Shown here: positions 55,615 through 63,568 of the stretch, one piece after another
How the letters are laid out: each line of letters opens with the position of its first letter
How positions within the stretch are numbered: position 1 is the first letter of the stretch
NCBI RefSeq assembly: GCF_043195095.1
Contig: NZ_JBAFWN010000011.1
DNA from: NCEH01 sp043195095
Lineage (GTDB): Bacteria > Pseudomonadota > Alphaproteobacteria > Rhizobiales > Xanthobacteraceae
Strand: one strand, 5' to 3'
Length of the DNA stretch: 64,000 bases
Program-made: the position numbers and the translations under genes
Notes under the pieces: model-generated
Database searches by the model: none
What the model was told of the DNA's origin: nothing
Seen by the model: only the letters and a program-made list of their open reading frames with translations

Positions 55615-56076
55615 TCAGTTCCTCACATTCTTGCGGTTGAGGCTGGCCACATCCAGCGCCACGGGCTGCTGCGCCTCATGGGGATGAGCGGCGCCCTTGT
55701 AGACGCGCAGATTGCCCATGATCTTGCGGCCGAGCGGGCCACGAGCGAGCATGCGCTCCACGGCCTTCTCGATGACGCGCTCGGGGAAGCGGCCTTCCAG
55801 CAGGAACTTGGCTGTGCGCTCCTTGATGCCACCCGGGAAGCCGGTGTGGTGGTAATAGACCTTCTGGTCGCGCTTGCGACCGGTCAGTACCGCCTTCTCG
55901 GCGTTGACCACGACGACATTGTCGCCGCAATCCACGTGCGGGGTGTAGAGCGGAAGGTGCTTGCCCTTCAGGCGCATGGCGATGATGGTGGCGAGACGGC
56001 CCACGACGAGTCCGGTCGCGTCGATCACCACCCATTTCTTTTCGATTTCGGCAGGCTTGGCCGAATACGTCTTCAT
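55615..56076 (-). CDS. rplM: 50S ribosomal protein L13
   Basis: A 153-aa L13, full length, with the conserved start MKTYSAKPAEIEKKWVVIDA and motif GDNVVVVNAEKAVLTGRK. First gene of the L13-S9 operon; its promoter should lie in the 203-bp gap upstream, which also contains a 16-bp palindrome. Confidence 0.98.
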   Translation of the reverse strand: MKTYSAKPAEIEKKWVVIDATGLVVGRLATIIAMRLKGKHLPLYTPHVDCGDNVVVVNAEKAVLTGRKRDQKVYYHHTGFPGGIKERTAKFLLEGRFPERVIEKAVERMLARGPLGRKIMGNLRVYKGAAHPHEAQQPVALDVASLNRKNVRN

Positions 56077-56218
56077 GGATCGGTTTCCGAATGAGAAAGC
56101 CGGTCCCCACGAAAGATCGCAAGGCCCCCGGCAATGGACGGGCTTGTAACCCAGAGCCGGCGTAGCGTCAACGCAGCATGCGTCCGATTTATCTTTGTTT
56201 TTCAGATGCTTATTAAAA

Positions 56219-56234
56219 TGGTGTTATAACACCA
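56219..56234. repeat. Perfect 16-bp palindrome upstream of rplM
   Basis: TGGTGTTATAACACCA is completely self-complementary, set in an A/T-rich stretch 143 bp before rplM and 46 bp after the oxidoreductase stop. It could be an operator; read on the minus strand a TTTT follows, so a weak terminator with a TTATAA loop is the alternative. Confidence 0.5.
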
Positions 56235-56279
56235 CATTTCAAGCCGCTTTTCCGGCGCAACAAACGCCGTCCTTTTCGT

Positions 56280-56864
56280 TCAGCGCGCATCCCGCCCGAG
56301 TGCCTCGACCTGGCGCAGCCAGCGGGCGCGCTCGTCCGGCGTCGCCACATCCACCAGGCCGAACAGGCTGTGGCGCACCGGGGCGATGCCGACGAAATCC
56401 AGGATGTTGCGCTCCAGCCCGAGCACGCCATGGGCGAAGAAATACCAGCGATAGATCAGGGCCGGCATGCCCATGGTCACGATCACCCGCGCCGAGCGGC
56501 CGCCGAGCAGCTTGTGGGGAAAGCCGGGGCCGGCCTGGATGAAGGCGAAGCCCGGGCGCATCAATTGCTCCAGGAACGCCTTCAGCAAGGCCGGCATGGT
56601 GCCGAGCCAAAGGGGAAACAGCAGCACCACATGATTGGCCGCGAGCAGCGCGTCGCGCGCGGGAAGCAGATCATGCGGCATGGTGCCGGTCTCGAAATCC
56701 GCCTGGGTGCGCATCAGCGAGAAATCGAGCGCCGCCACCTCGACCCGTGCCACATCGTGGCCGGCGGCACGCGCGCCGTGCGCATAGGCGTCCGCCAAGG
56801 CGTGGCAGAGATGCCCACCGTGCGGATCCGGATGCCCCTGAATGATGAGGACGGATTTTCCCAT
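56280..56864 (-). CDS. Flavodoxin-fold NAD(P)H oxidoreductase
   Basis: A 194-aa protein of the NQO1/KefF/YwrO flavodoxin-like family. The N-terminal FMN phosphate loop is IIQGHPDPHGGHLCHALADA, and LFPLWLGTMPALLKAFLEQ is the conserved FPLxWxxxPAxLKxxxDR-type segment. It should reduce quinones or nitro compounds using NAD(P)H. GGGGAG precedes ATG 56864. It runs in the same direction as the PaaI gene, 82 bp after it. Confidence 0.85.
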   Translation of the reverse strand: MGKSVLIIQGHPDPHGGHLCHALADAYAHGARAAGHDVARVEVAALDFSLMRTQADFETGTMPHDLLPARDALLAANHVVLLFPLWLGTMPALLKAFLEQLMRPGFAFIQAGPGFPHKLLGGRSARVIVTMGMPALIYRWYFFAHGVLGLERNILDFVGIAPVRHSLFGLVDVATPDERARWLRQVEALGRDAR

Positions 56865-56946
56865 GGCGTCTCCCCTTGCTCGCACCATGCGGGGCGGGAG
56901 GGAAAACGCATTGATCCGGATCAGGGCGCGCCGTTGCGGAAGGGAC

Positions 56947-57381
56947 CTATCGCGCCGGAATGGAATAGGTCGCCACGCAATGGGCGACAAGCTCCGCGCT
57001 GCCGGGGCTGTGAAGCGCGACATCACCCACCGCGAGGCGCTTGCCCAGCTTGATGATGCGCGCGTCCGCCAGGATCGGGCCGGGCGCCGGCTTGCGCAGG
57101 AAGTTGATGGAGAGATTGGTCGTCACCGCCAGCGCCACCGGGCCGATCTGTGCCAGCAGGGCGGCATAGACCGCAACATCGGACAGCGCCATCAGCGCCG
57201 GGCCGGACACGGTGCCGCCGGGCCGCAGGTGATCGTCGCCCGCCTCCAGCCGCACCGTCGCCGTCATGACGCCAGTGGAAATCACGGTGTGCGCCTTGCC
57301 AGGGCCGAACGCCTGGGGGAATTCCGCGTGCAGGAACGCCTCCAGGTCCTGTGGTGACATCCGCACTTCACCGTTCCCCAT
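56947..57381 (-). CDS. PaaI family acyl-CoA thioesterase
   Basis: A 144-aa hotdog-fold protein. The segment RPGGTVSGPALMALSDVAVYAALLA carries the PaaI-type active site (G-x-x-H-G... with Asp in ALSD), and TTNLSINFLRKPAPG is the conserved beta-strand region. It likely hydrolyses an acyl-CoA. Start ATG 57381 has GGGGAG upstream; ATG 57360 is the alternative. Divergent from the enoyl-CoA hydratase-like gene 92 bp away, fitting a small acyl-CoA module. Confidence 0.85.
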   Translation of the reverse strand: MGNGEVRMSPQDLEAFLHAEFPQAFGPGKAHTVISTGVMTATVRLEAGDDHLRPGGTVSGPALMALSDVAVYAALLAQIGPVALAVTTNLSINFLRKPAPGPILADARIIKLGKRLAVGDVALHSPGSAELVAHCVATYSIPAR

Positions 57382-57473
57382 TGCGTGCTCCCCGCATCTC
57401 GCTTCCCGCTTGCGCTTTGCTTAGAGTAGCCTGGCAAAAGATCAAAGCGCGCCAAGCGCGCGAGGGAGATGAC

Positions 57474-58310
57474 ATGTCTTCTGCCGCATCCCCAGTTGCA
57501 GCCGCCGTCGAGGTTCCGGTCGAGCCGGCGGTGCTGCGCAGCGATGCCGACGGCGTCGCGCTGCTGACGCTCAACCGCCCCGCGAGCCGCAACAGCCTTT
57601 CCGAAGCCATGATGGCGGCGCTCTCGGAAACGCTGACCGACATCTCGGTGGATCCTGCGGTCCGCGCCGTCGTGCTGGCGGCGCGCGGCCCGGTGTTTTC
57701 CGCCGGCCATGATCTGAAGGAGATCCAGGCCCATCGCAGGGACGAGGATCGCGGCCGGCATTATTACGACCAGGTGCTGCGGCGCTGCGCGGCACTGATG
57801 ACCGCCATCGTGCGCCTGCCCCAGCCGGTGATCGCGGCGGTGGACGGCATGGCCACGGCGGCCGGATGCCAATTGGTCGCCAGCTGCGATCTCGCGGTGG
57901 CCGGCGCGAAGGCGCGTTTCTGCACGCCCGGGGTCAATATCGGCCTGTTCTGCCACACCCCGATGGTTGCCCTGTCGCGCGCCGTCTCGCGCAAGCACGC
58001 GCTGGAAATGCTGCTGCTCGGCGAATGGGTGGAGGCGGAAGAAGCCCATCGCATGGGTCTGGTGAACCGGGTGGTGGCCGATGGCGAGGCGGTGCCCGCC
58101 GCGCGCGACCTCGCCCTGCGCATTGCCGCCAAATCGCAGGTGCCGGTGAAGCTGGGCAAGGCCGCCTTCTACGCCCAGTCGGAAATGACGCTGGACAATG
58201 CCTATGCTTTCGCCTCGCAAGTGATGACCACCAACATGCTCGCGCGCGACGCCGACGAGGGGATTTCGGCGGTGCTCGACAAGCGCCCGCCCCATTGGGA
58301 GGATCGGTGA
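57474..58310 (+). CDS. Enoyl-CoA hydratase/isomerase family protein (ECHDC3-like)
   Basis: A 278-aa crotonase-fold protein. The oxyanion-hole blocks ARGPVFSAGHDLKE and AVDGMATAAGCQLVASCD are intact. At the position of the first catalytic Glu of hydratases the sequence reads CTPGVNIGLFCHTPMVAL, as in the ECHDC3 branch, so ordinary hydratase activity is doubtful. ATG 57474 is preceded by GAGGGAGATGAC. Divergent from the PaaI thioesterase gene. Confidence 0.85.
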   Translation: MSSAASPVAAAVEVPVEPAVLRSDADGVALLTLNRPASRNSLSEAMMAALSETLTDISVDPAVRAVVLAARGPVFSAGHDLKEIQAHRRDEDRGRHYYDQVLRRCAALMTAIVRLPQPVIAAVDGMATAAGCQLVASCDLAVAGAKARFCTPGVNIGLFCHTPMVALSRAVSRKHALEMLLLGEWVEAEEAHRMGLVNRVVADGEAVPAARDLALRIAAKSQVPVKLGKAAFYAQSEMTLDNAYAFASQVMTTNMLARDADEGISAVLDKRPPHWEDR

Positions 58311-58403
58311 GGGCGAATTGATCGCGGCCTTTACGTTCCCTAAACCATAAAGGGCTTTCCTAGAGTCCTGGCTGGCATGATGCCGCTGGCGAAGGAAGGC
58401 GCG

Positions 58404-59864
58404 ATGACCGACAGCCTAAGCCGCGAAACGCTCTTCGATTCACACGCCGAAAGGCAGTGGGTTCGCTTGCGTCGCGTGCGGGTGTGCGCCGCGATAGCGT
58501 TGCTTCTGGCGGCGGCGCTTCTGCTGCTGCCCTTGCGCTATACCGCCACTGCCTCCCTGTCGTTCGATGTCGCCTCACAGCCGCCCGCCGCCAGCGTGCG
58601 CGGCGTGGCGCAGGTGCTGGGTGCCCGCGAGATGGCGCAGGATGTGTTCGCGCGCCTCAATCCGGCGGACCGGGCCGCTCTTGCCGAACCGAGTCGCGCC
58701 TTTTCGCTGGCGCGCTGGCTTTCCGCCGATGCGCCACGCGCGCCCGTGGATATCGCGGGTGCGGCGCTGGTCTCCGGCTTGGCCGTGACCCCGCGCTTCG
58801 GCGGGCGGGTGCTGGAACTGTCCTTCACCGCAACGCGGCCGAAACTCGCCGCGCGGGTAGTGCAGGCCTATGCCGACGCTTTCCTGTCTCTCGATGCCGA
58901 GGTGCGTGCCGATCCCGACGGCCCGGCGGCCGCGCACGCGGCGACGCCGCAGATGCGCATCGCCGCCGCCGCAATGGCGCCGGTGATGCCCGATGTTCCC
59001 GCTCCGCTGCGCTTGGTGCTGCTGGCGCTGGCGACCTTTGCCCTCGGCTTCATCGTGCTGCGGCTCGGCCGGCCGGCCCAGCACATGATGGATGACGAGG
59101 AGAGCGCGCGCCTGCCGGTGCAGCTCACCGACGGGCGCAGTGTCGCCTGGATGGATGCCGGACACGGGCGGGGCATGACGCAGGACGAGGCGCTGGCGCG
59201 CCTGCTCCAGGTGCTGGAGGAGCTGTGCGCGCGCCCCGCCGATGCCGGGCACCTCGTGGTGCTCACCGCCGATACGCCGTTTGCCCGCTCTGCCGCGTGC
59301 GCGGTGGCCTTGGCGCGCGCGCTCTCCCTCGGGGATGCGCGCGTCGCACTGGTCGCCCTCGACGGCGACGCGCCGGAATTGAGGGGCTTGGTGGCCGATC
59401 CCTGGGCCGCCGGGGTCGATGAGATGCTGTTCGGGGTTGCCGGCTTCGGTGAAACCATCCACCGCGATCTGGTGTCGCGCGCCCATATCATCCCGCCCGG
59501 TCGCGGCGCGCGGGGCGGCGCCAGCGTCGCCACCGCCGACCGCCTAGCTCTGATCCTGCGCGCCCTGCGGCAGACTTATGATTGCGTGATCGTCGCCGCG
59601 CCGCCGGCCCCCCATCTGGTGGCGGCGGCGGGCCTTGCGGCGCTTCAGCCGCTGCTGGTCTGCATCGAAGATATGGGCGCGCCCGTGGGCTCGGGCGTGG
59701 AAGCCTATGCGGCGCTCGCCTCCATCGGTTTCAATGACGTGGTGATGCTGCGTCTTGCCGACACCGATGCGCCGGCTTCTGCGCCCGCACTGCCGGTGCT
59801 GGAAGCAGAGCCGGTGCGGCAGAGGCGCGAAAGCACCCCGCGCCGGCTTGCCCCCGCCGCCTGA
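58404..59864 (+). CDS. Wzz/BY-kinase-like polysaccharide co-polymerase with degenerate P-loop
   Basis: A 486-aa protein with the layout of chain-length determinants fused to a bacterial tyrosine kinase. Transmembrane helices lie near residues 28-50 and 200-222, with a periplasmic region between (TASLSFDVASQPPAASVRG). The cytoplasmic part (about 275-440) has the ParA/BY-kinase fold order, but the Walker A position reads LTADTPFARSAACAVALARAL without GK[ST], and the switch strands (VALVALDGDA, YDCVIVAAPPA) are altered. It probably lacks kinase activity. No C-terminal tyrosine cluster. ATG 58404 follows AAGGAAGG. Confidence 0.75.
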   Translation: MTDSLSRETLFDSHAERQWVRLRRVRVCAAIALLLAAALLLLPLRYTATASLSFDVASQPPAASVRGVAQVLGAREMAQDVFARLNPADRAALAEPSRAFSLARWLSADAPRAPVDIAGAALVSGLAVTPRFGGRVLELSFTATRPKLAARVVQAYADAFLSLDAEVRADPDGPAAAHAATPQMRIAAAAMAPVMPDVPAPLRLVLLALATFALGFIVLRLGRPAQHMMDDEESARLPVQLTDGRSVAWMDAGHGRGMTQDEALARLLQVLEELCARPADAGHLVVLTADTPFARSAACAVALARALSLGDARVALVALDGDAPELRGLVADPWAAGVDEMLFGVAGFGETIHRDLVSRAHIIPPGRGARGGASVATADRLALILRALRQTYDCVIVAAPPAPHLVAAAGLAALQPLLVCIEDMGAPVGSGVEAYAALASIGFNDVVMLRLADTDAPASAPALPVLEAEPVRQRRESTPRRLAPAA

Positions 59865-59975
59865 AGCTCCAGAAGAACCTGGACTACCACAAGCGACAAA
59901 TTGATTTTAAATTCAATAACTTGCCGCAATGTGTCGAAGTAAAACCTTACGCGAATCGCGATTGATGAACTGGCA

Positions 59976-60188
59976 TCACACCTTCTTATCGGGCCGCTCC
60001 ATCCAGCGGATGAGGAAGGCGGCGGGCACGATCCAGAGCGATCCGAGCAGCACATAGGACACCGTCTGCCAAGCCCAGGGCAGCTCGGTGACGCGGCCTT
60101 GCGCGATCGCCATCGCCCCGAGCGCCCACACCACCACCAGGATCAGCATCAGAATGGTGCCGATGAACTTGCGCAAACGCATGGGCAT
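59976..60188 (-). CDS. DUF2842 small membrane protein
   Basis: A 70-aa protein with two predicted transmembrane helices (about 8-27 and 42-62) and the DUF2842 pattern MRLRKFIGTILMLILVVVWAL, LPW, SLWIVPAAFLIRWMERP. Function unknown; it is found next to ctaA in many alphaproteobacteria. GGAGG-type ribosome site before ATG 60188. Divergent from ctaA. Confidence 0.85.
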   Translation of the reverse strand: MPMRLRKFIGTILMLILVVVWALGAMAIAQGRVTELPWAWQTVSYVLLGSLWIVPAAFLIRWMERPDKKV

Positions 60189-60333
60189 CGCGCCCTCCTT
60201 TGTTGTCCCGTGGCGTGCGGTGCTGGTGCACGCCACCCGCTCCCCTGCGGCAGCGACGCCGCGCCGTCTTGCACCCGTGGAAGCCGCTGTATATCGGATC
60301 CGTGGGGAGGGCCATATTCTGGAGCAGGTTCAG

Positions 60334-61443
60334 ATGCCGCAGGATCGCCGCGCGATCACATCCGTCGATGCCGCGCCCGCGCCCGTGCCGGGCGCCCGGG
60401 CGGTTCGCCTGTGGCTTTATGCGGTCGCCGCGCTGATCGTGCTGATGATCGTGGTGGGCGGCGCGACGCGCCTCACCGAATCCGGCCTGTCGATCACCGA
60501 ATGGAAGCCTGTCACCGGCGCCCTGCCCCCGCTCTCGCAGGCCGACTGGCAGGCGGAGTTCGAGAAGTACAAGGCGATTCCCCAATATGAGATCCTCAAC
60601 AAGGGCATGGGGCTGGAAGGCTTCAAGCGCATTTTCTGGTGGGAATGGGGCCATCGCCTGCTGGGCCGCCTGATCGGCTTCGCCTTCCTCCTGCCCTTCC
60701 TCTATTTCGCCGTGCGCGGCGTGCTGCGGGGCCCGCTGCTGGTCAAATGCCTCGGCCTGTTCGTGCTCGGCGGCCTTCAGGGCGCGGTGGGCTGGTGGAT
60801 GGTGGCCTCCGGCCTTTCCGCCCGCACCTCGGTGAGCCAGTACCGGCTGGCGGTGCATCTGACGCTCGCCTGCATCATCCTTGCCGCCATCGTCGCGGTG
60901 GCACGCAGCCTCAAGGTCGCGGGCGAGGACAAGGTGCCCGCGCCCCTGCGCACCGGATCGCTCGTGCTGGTGGCGCTGGTGCTGCTGCAGATCTTCGCCG
61001 GCGGACTGGTGGCGGGGCTGGACGCGGGCTTCACCTTCAACACCTGGCCGCTGATCGACGGGCATTTCATTCCCGCCGCCGCGCAGCTCGGCGCGCTCGA
61101 TCCGGCATGGCGCAATCTGTTCGAGAATGTGCTGACGGTGCAGTTCGTCCACCGCATGATCGCCTATACGATCCTCGCGGCGGCGCTGCTGCATGCGCTC
61201 AACGCCCGCCGGATCGGCGGATGGGTGGCGCGCGAGGCCTGGGGCGTGTTCGCTCTCGTGTGCTGCCAGGCGCTGCTGGGCATTCTCACGCTGGTGTTCG
61301 TGGTGCCGATGGATATCGCCCTGACCCACCAGTTCGGCGCCGCCGTCGTGCTGATCGCGGCGACGCTGCATGCAAGCGATGTCGCGCGCGGCGGGCGGGC
61401 GCTCGCACCCGCTAGTATTCCGGCCCGTCCGGCGCGGGCCTGA
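60334..61443 (+). CDS. ctaA: Haem A synthase
   Basis: A 369-aa membrane enzyme oxidising haem O to haem A for aa3-type cytochrome oxidase. About eight helices are visible; the haem-binding histidines are in WEWGHRLLGR, AVHLTLACI, FVHRMIAYT and LTHQFGAAV. The motif GGATRLTESGLSITEW and the alphaproteobacterial insertion AEFEKYKAIPQYE identify the type-2 branch. ATG 60334 has GGAGCAGG upstream. Confidence 0.95.
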   Translation: MPQDRRAITSVDAAPAPVPGARAVRLWLYAVAALIVLMIVVGGATRLTESGLSITEWKPVTGALPPLSQADWQAEFEKYKAIPQYEILNKGMGLEGFKRIFWWEWGHRLLGRLIGFAFLLPFLYFAVRGVLRGPLLVKCLGLFVLGGLQGAVGWWMVASGLSARTSVSQYRLAVHLTLACIILAAIVAVARSLKVAGEDKVPAPLRTGSLVLVALVLLQIFAGGLVAGLDAGFTFNTWPLIDGHFIPAAAQLGALDPAWRNLFENVLTVQFVHRMIAYTILAAALLHALNARRIGGWVAREAWGVFALVCCQALLGILTLVFVVPMDIALTHQFGAAVVLIAATLHASDVARGGRALAPASIPARPARA

Positions 61444-61446
61444 GGA

Positions 61447-62145
61447 TCAGCGCAGGGCGATCGCCACCAGCGGCCCAAGCAACAGGTTCACGAAGCCGGC
61501 CAGGATCATAACCAGACCGGCGATAGAGCCTTCCTCGCGCCCGATCTGATGGGCCTTTGCGACGCCCGCGCCATGGGCGCCCATACCGAACAGCGCGCCG
61601 CGCGCCAAGGTGGAGCGCAGCGGCAGCCATTTCAGCATGACCTCGCCCAGCGTCGCACCGCAGATGCCGGTGACCACCACGAACATGGCGGTGAGATCGG
61701 GAATGCCGCCGATCTCGCCCGACATGCTCATGGCGAATGGGGTGGTGGTTGAGCGCGGCATGAGGCTGCGGCCGAGCACATCCGGCAAGCCCAGCAGGTT
61801 GGCGAGGCCCCAAGCCGTGCCGAGGGCAATCGTGCTGCCCGCGAGCACACCCACCAGCAGCACAGGCCAATGACGGCGGATCATCGCGCGCTGCTCATAG
61901 ATGGGGATTGCGAACGCCACCGTTGCTGGCCCGAGCATCAGCAGCAGCCAATGGGTGCCGCGCAGATAATCGGCATAATTGGTGTGCAGCAGTGCCGTCA
62001 GGCCCAGGATCAGCACCGGCGTCAGCAGCAGCGGCGCGGTGAACCAGCGGCCGAACCTGCGATTCACCACCCGCGCGAGCACATAGAACGCGATTGTGGC
62101 GACGGGCCAGAAGAACAGCCAGAACAGGGAGCTGGACTCAGGCAT
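61447..62145 (-). CDS. LrgB/CidB family membrane protein
   Basis: A 232-aa protein with about eight helices. Family motifs include PLLLTPVLILGL, MLGPATVAFAIPIYEQR, SLMPRSTTTPFAM and GMGAHGAGVAKA. LrgB works with LrgA in holin-like or pyruvate/dicarboxylate transport. ATG 62145 overlaps the lrgA stop by 8 bp; ATG 62163 is also in frame. Confidence 0.9.
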   Translation of the reverse strand: MPESSSLFWLFFWPVATIAFYVLARVVNRRFGRWFTAPLLLTPVLILGLTALLHTNYADYLRGTHWLLLMLGPATVAFAIPIYEQRAMIRRHWPVLLVGVLAGSTIALGTAWGLANLLGLPDVLGRSLMPRSTTTPFAMSMSGEIGGIPDLTAMFVVVTGICGATLGEVMLKWLPLRSTLARGALFGMGAHGAGVAKAHQIGREEGSIAGLVMILAGFVNLLLGPLVAIALR

Positions 62146-62551
62146 GTCCGGCTTCCCCGCCATGGCGCAGGCTGAAGCGATACGCGAAATCCACGATCAA
62201 AGCGGTCGTGCCCATGACGGCCACGGTGCCGACGAGGATGATGGCGGCGATCTTCAGGCCCAACGTCCCGACGAATTCGCCGTGGTCCATCACCGCCATG
62301 GCGGCGGGCACGAAGAACAGCAGCATTTCCGCCAACAGCCAATAGGCGCCCAGGCGCACGTTCGCCGCCCGCAGCACGCCGGTGCCGAGAAGCACCAGCA
62401 GCAGCCCCATTCCCACCACGCCGCCGGGCAGCGGCAGATGCAGCCAGCGCACCAGCGTATCCCCCGCCAGCCAAAAGCCGAGCAGGACGAGGATCTGGAG
62501 CACGCGTGTGCGGCGCAGCATAAAGCGGAGGCGGGTCAGGATCCCGGACAT
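62138..62551 (-). CDS. CidA/LrgA family holin-like protein
   Basis: A 137-aa protein with four transmembrane helices; LHLPLPGGVVGMGLLLVLL and AEMLLFFVPAAMAVMDH are the family motifs. Partner of the LrgB gene that follows. ATG 62551 is the first start near the conserved region; the upstream frame is non-coding. Divergent from a LysR gene that probably regulates it. Confidence 0.9.
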   Translation of the reverse strand: MSGILTRLRFMLRRTRVLQILVLLGFWLAGDTLVRWLHLPLPGGVVGMGLLLVLLGTGVLRAANVRLGAYWLLAEMLLFFVPAAMAVMDHGEFVGTLGLKIAAIILVGTVAVMGTTALIVDFAYRFSLRHGGEAGHA

Positions 62552-62611
62552 GGGAGAGGTCCACAAACAGAGGCGGCAGGAAGTGCGTTGAACATTAGGG
62601 TGCGGTGCGAT

Positions 62612-62626
62612 ATTCGTAAAATGAAT
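62612..62626. promoter_or_regulatory. LysR-type operator candidate between lrgA and the LysR gene
   Basis: ATTC-GTAAAAT-GAAT is a perfect dyad that fits the T-N11-A LysR motif, placed in the 114-bp divergent gap. An overlapping second dyad, GAATT-N5-AATTC, occupies 62623-62637. Confidence 0.5.
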
Positions 62627-62665
62627 TGAATGAATTCTATCCAGTCCAAAACGGAATGACGCGCC

Positions 62666-63568
62666 ATGGAGCTTCGCACCCTGCGTGCCTTCGTCGAGGT
62701 GGTTCGCCAGGGCGGCTTCTCCCAGGCCGCGAAAACCGTGTTCGCCACCCAGTCCACGGTCAGCAAGGCGGTGAAGCATTTGGAGGAGGAATTGGGCGTG
62801 GTGCTGCTGGACCGCCTCGGCCATCGCAGCGAACTGACCGCCGCCGGCGAGATCGTCTATCGCCGCGCGCTCACCATGCTGGCGGAGCGCGAGGACCTGA
62901 CCACCGAACTCGACGAATTGCGCGGGTTGAAGACCGGAATCCTGCGCCTCGGCCTGCCGCCGCTCGGCAGTTCAACGCTCTTTGCGCCTTTGTTCGCGCA
63001 GTTTCGCAGCCGCTACCCCGGCATCGAGATTCGCCTCGTGGAACAGGGCAGCAAACGGCTGGAAGAGATTCTGCTGGCGGGCGAAGTGGAGCTGGCGGGC
63101 TCTCTTCTTCCAGTGAAGGAGGAGTTCGCGGCCCAGCCGGTGCGCCTGGAGCCGCTGGTGGTTCTGATGCCCGAGGGAGACCCGCTGGCGCACGCGCCGA
63201 GCCTCACCTTTCCCGACCTCGCGGCCCTGCCCTTCATCCTATTTGAGAGCGGATTCGCGCTCAACCAAGTGATTCTCGATGCCTGCGAGCGCGCGGGCGT
63301 CTCGCCCACCATCATCGCCCGCTCGGGGCAGATCGACTTCATCGTGGCGCTGGTGGGCGCGGGGCTCGGCATCGGCTTCCTGCCGCGCACCATCGCCGAG
63401 CAGCGGCACCACCCCTCGGTGGCGCTGGTGCCGCTGAATGAGCCGAGCACGGACTGGTACATGGCGCTGATCTGGCGCCGCCGGGCCTATCTTTCCCACG
63501 CCGCCCGCGCCTGGCTCGCGCTGGCGCGGGAATATTATGGCGAGGCGGGCGAAACGACGGTCAGCTGA
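62666..63568 (+). CDS. LysR-family regulator, probable CidR-like activator
   Basis: A 300-aa LysR protein. The helix-turn-helix is at residues 1-60 (LRTLRAFVEVVRQGGFSQAAKTVFATQSTVSKAVKHLEEELG) and the effector domain covers about 90-295. It is divergent from the lrgAB pair, the layout of cidR-cidAB, where the regulator responds to overflow metabolites. The effector here is unknown. Its stop overlaps the convergent sulfhydrylase stop. Confidence 0.88.
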   Translation: MELRTLRAFVEVVRQGGFSQAAKTVFATQSTVSKAVKHLEEELGVVLLDRLGHRSELTAAGEIVYRRALTMLAEREDLTTELDELRGLKTGILRLGLPPLGSSTLFAPLFAQFRSRYPGIEIRLVEQGSKRLEEILLAGEVELAGSLLPVKEEFAAQPVRLEPLVVLMPEGDPLAHAPSLTFPDLAALPFILFESGFALNQVILDACERAGVSPTIIARSGQIDFIVALVGAGLGIGFLPRTIAEQRHHPSVALVPLNEPSTDWYMALIWRRRAYLSHAARAWLALAREYYGEAGETTVS

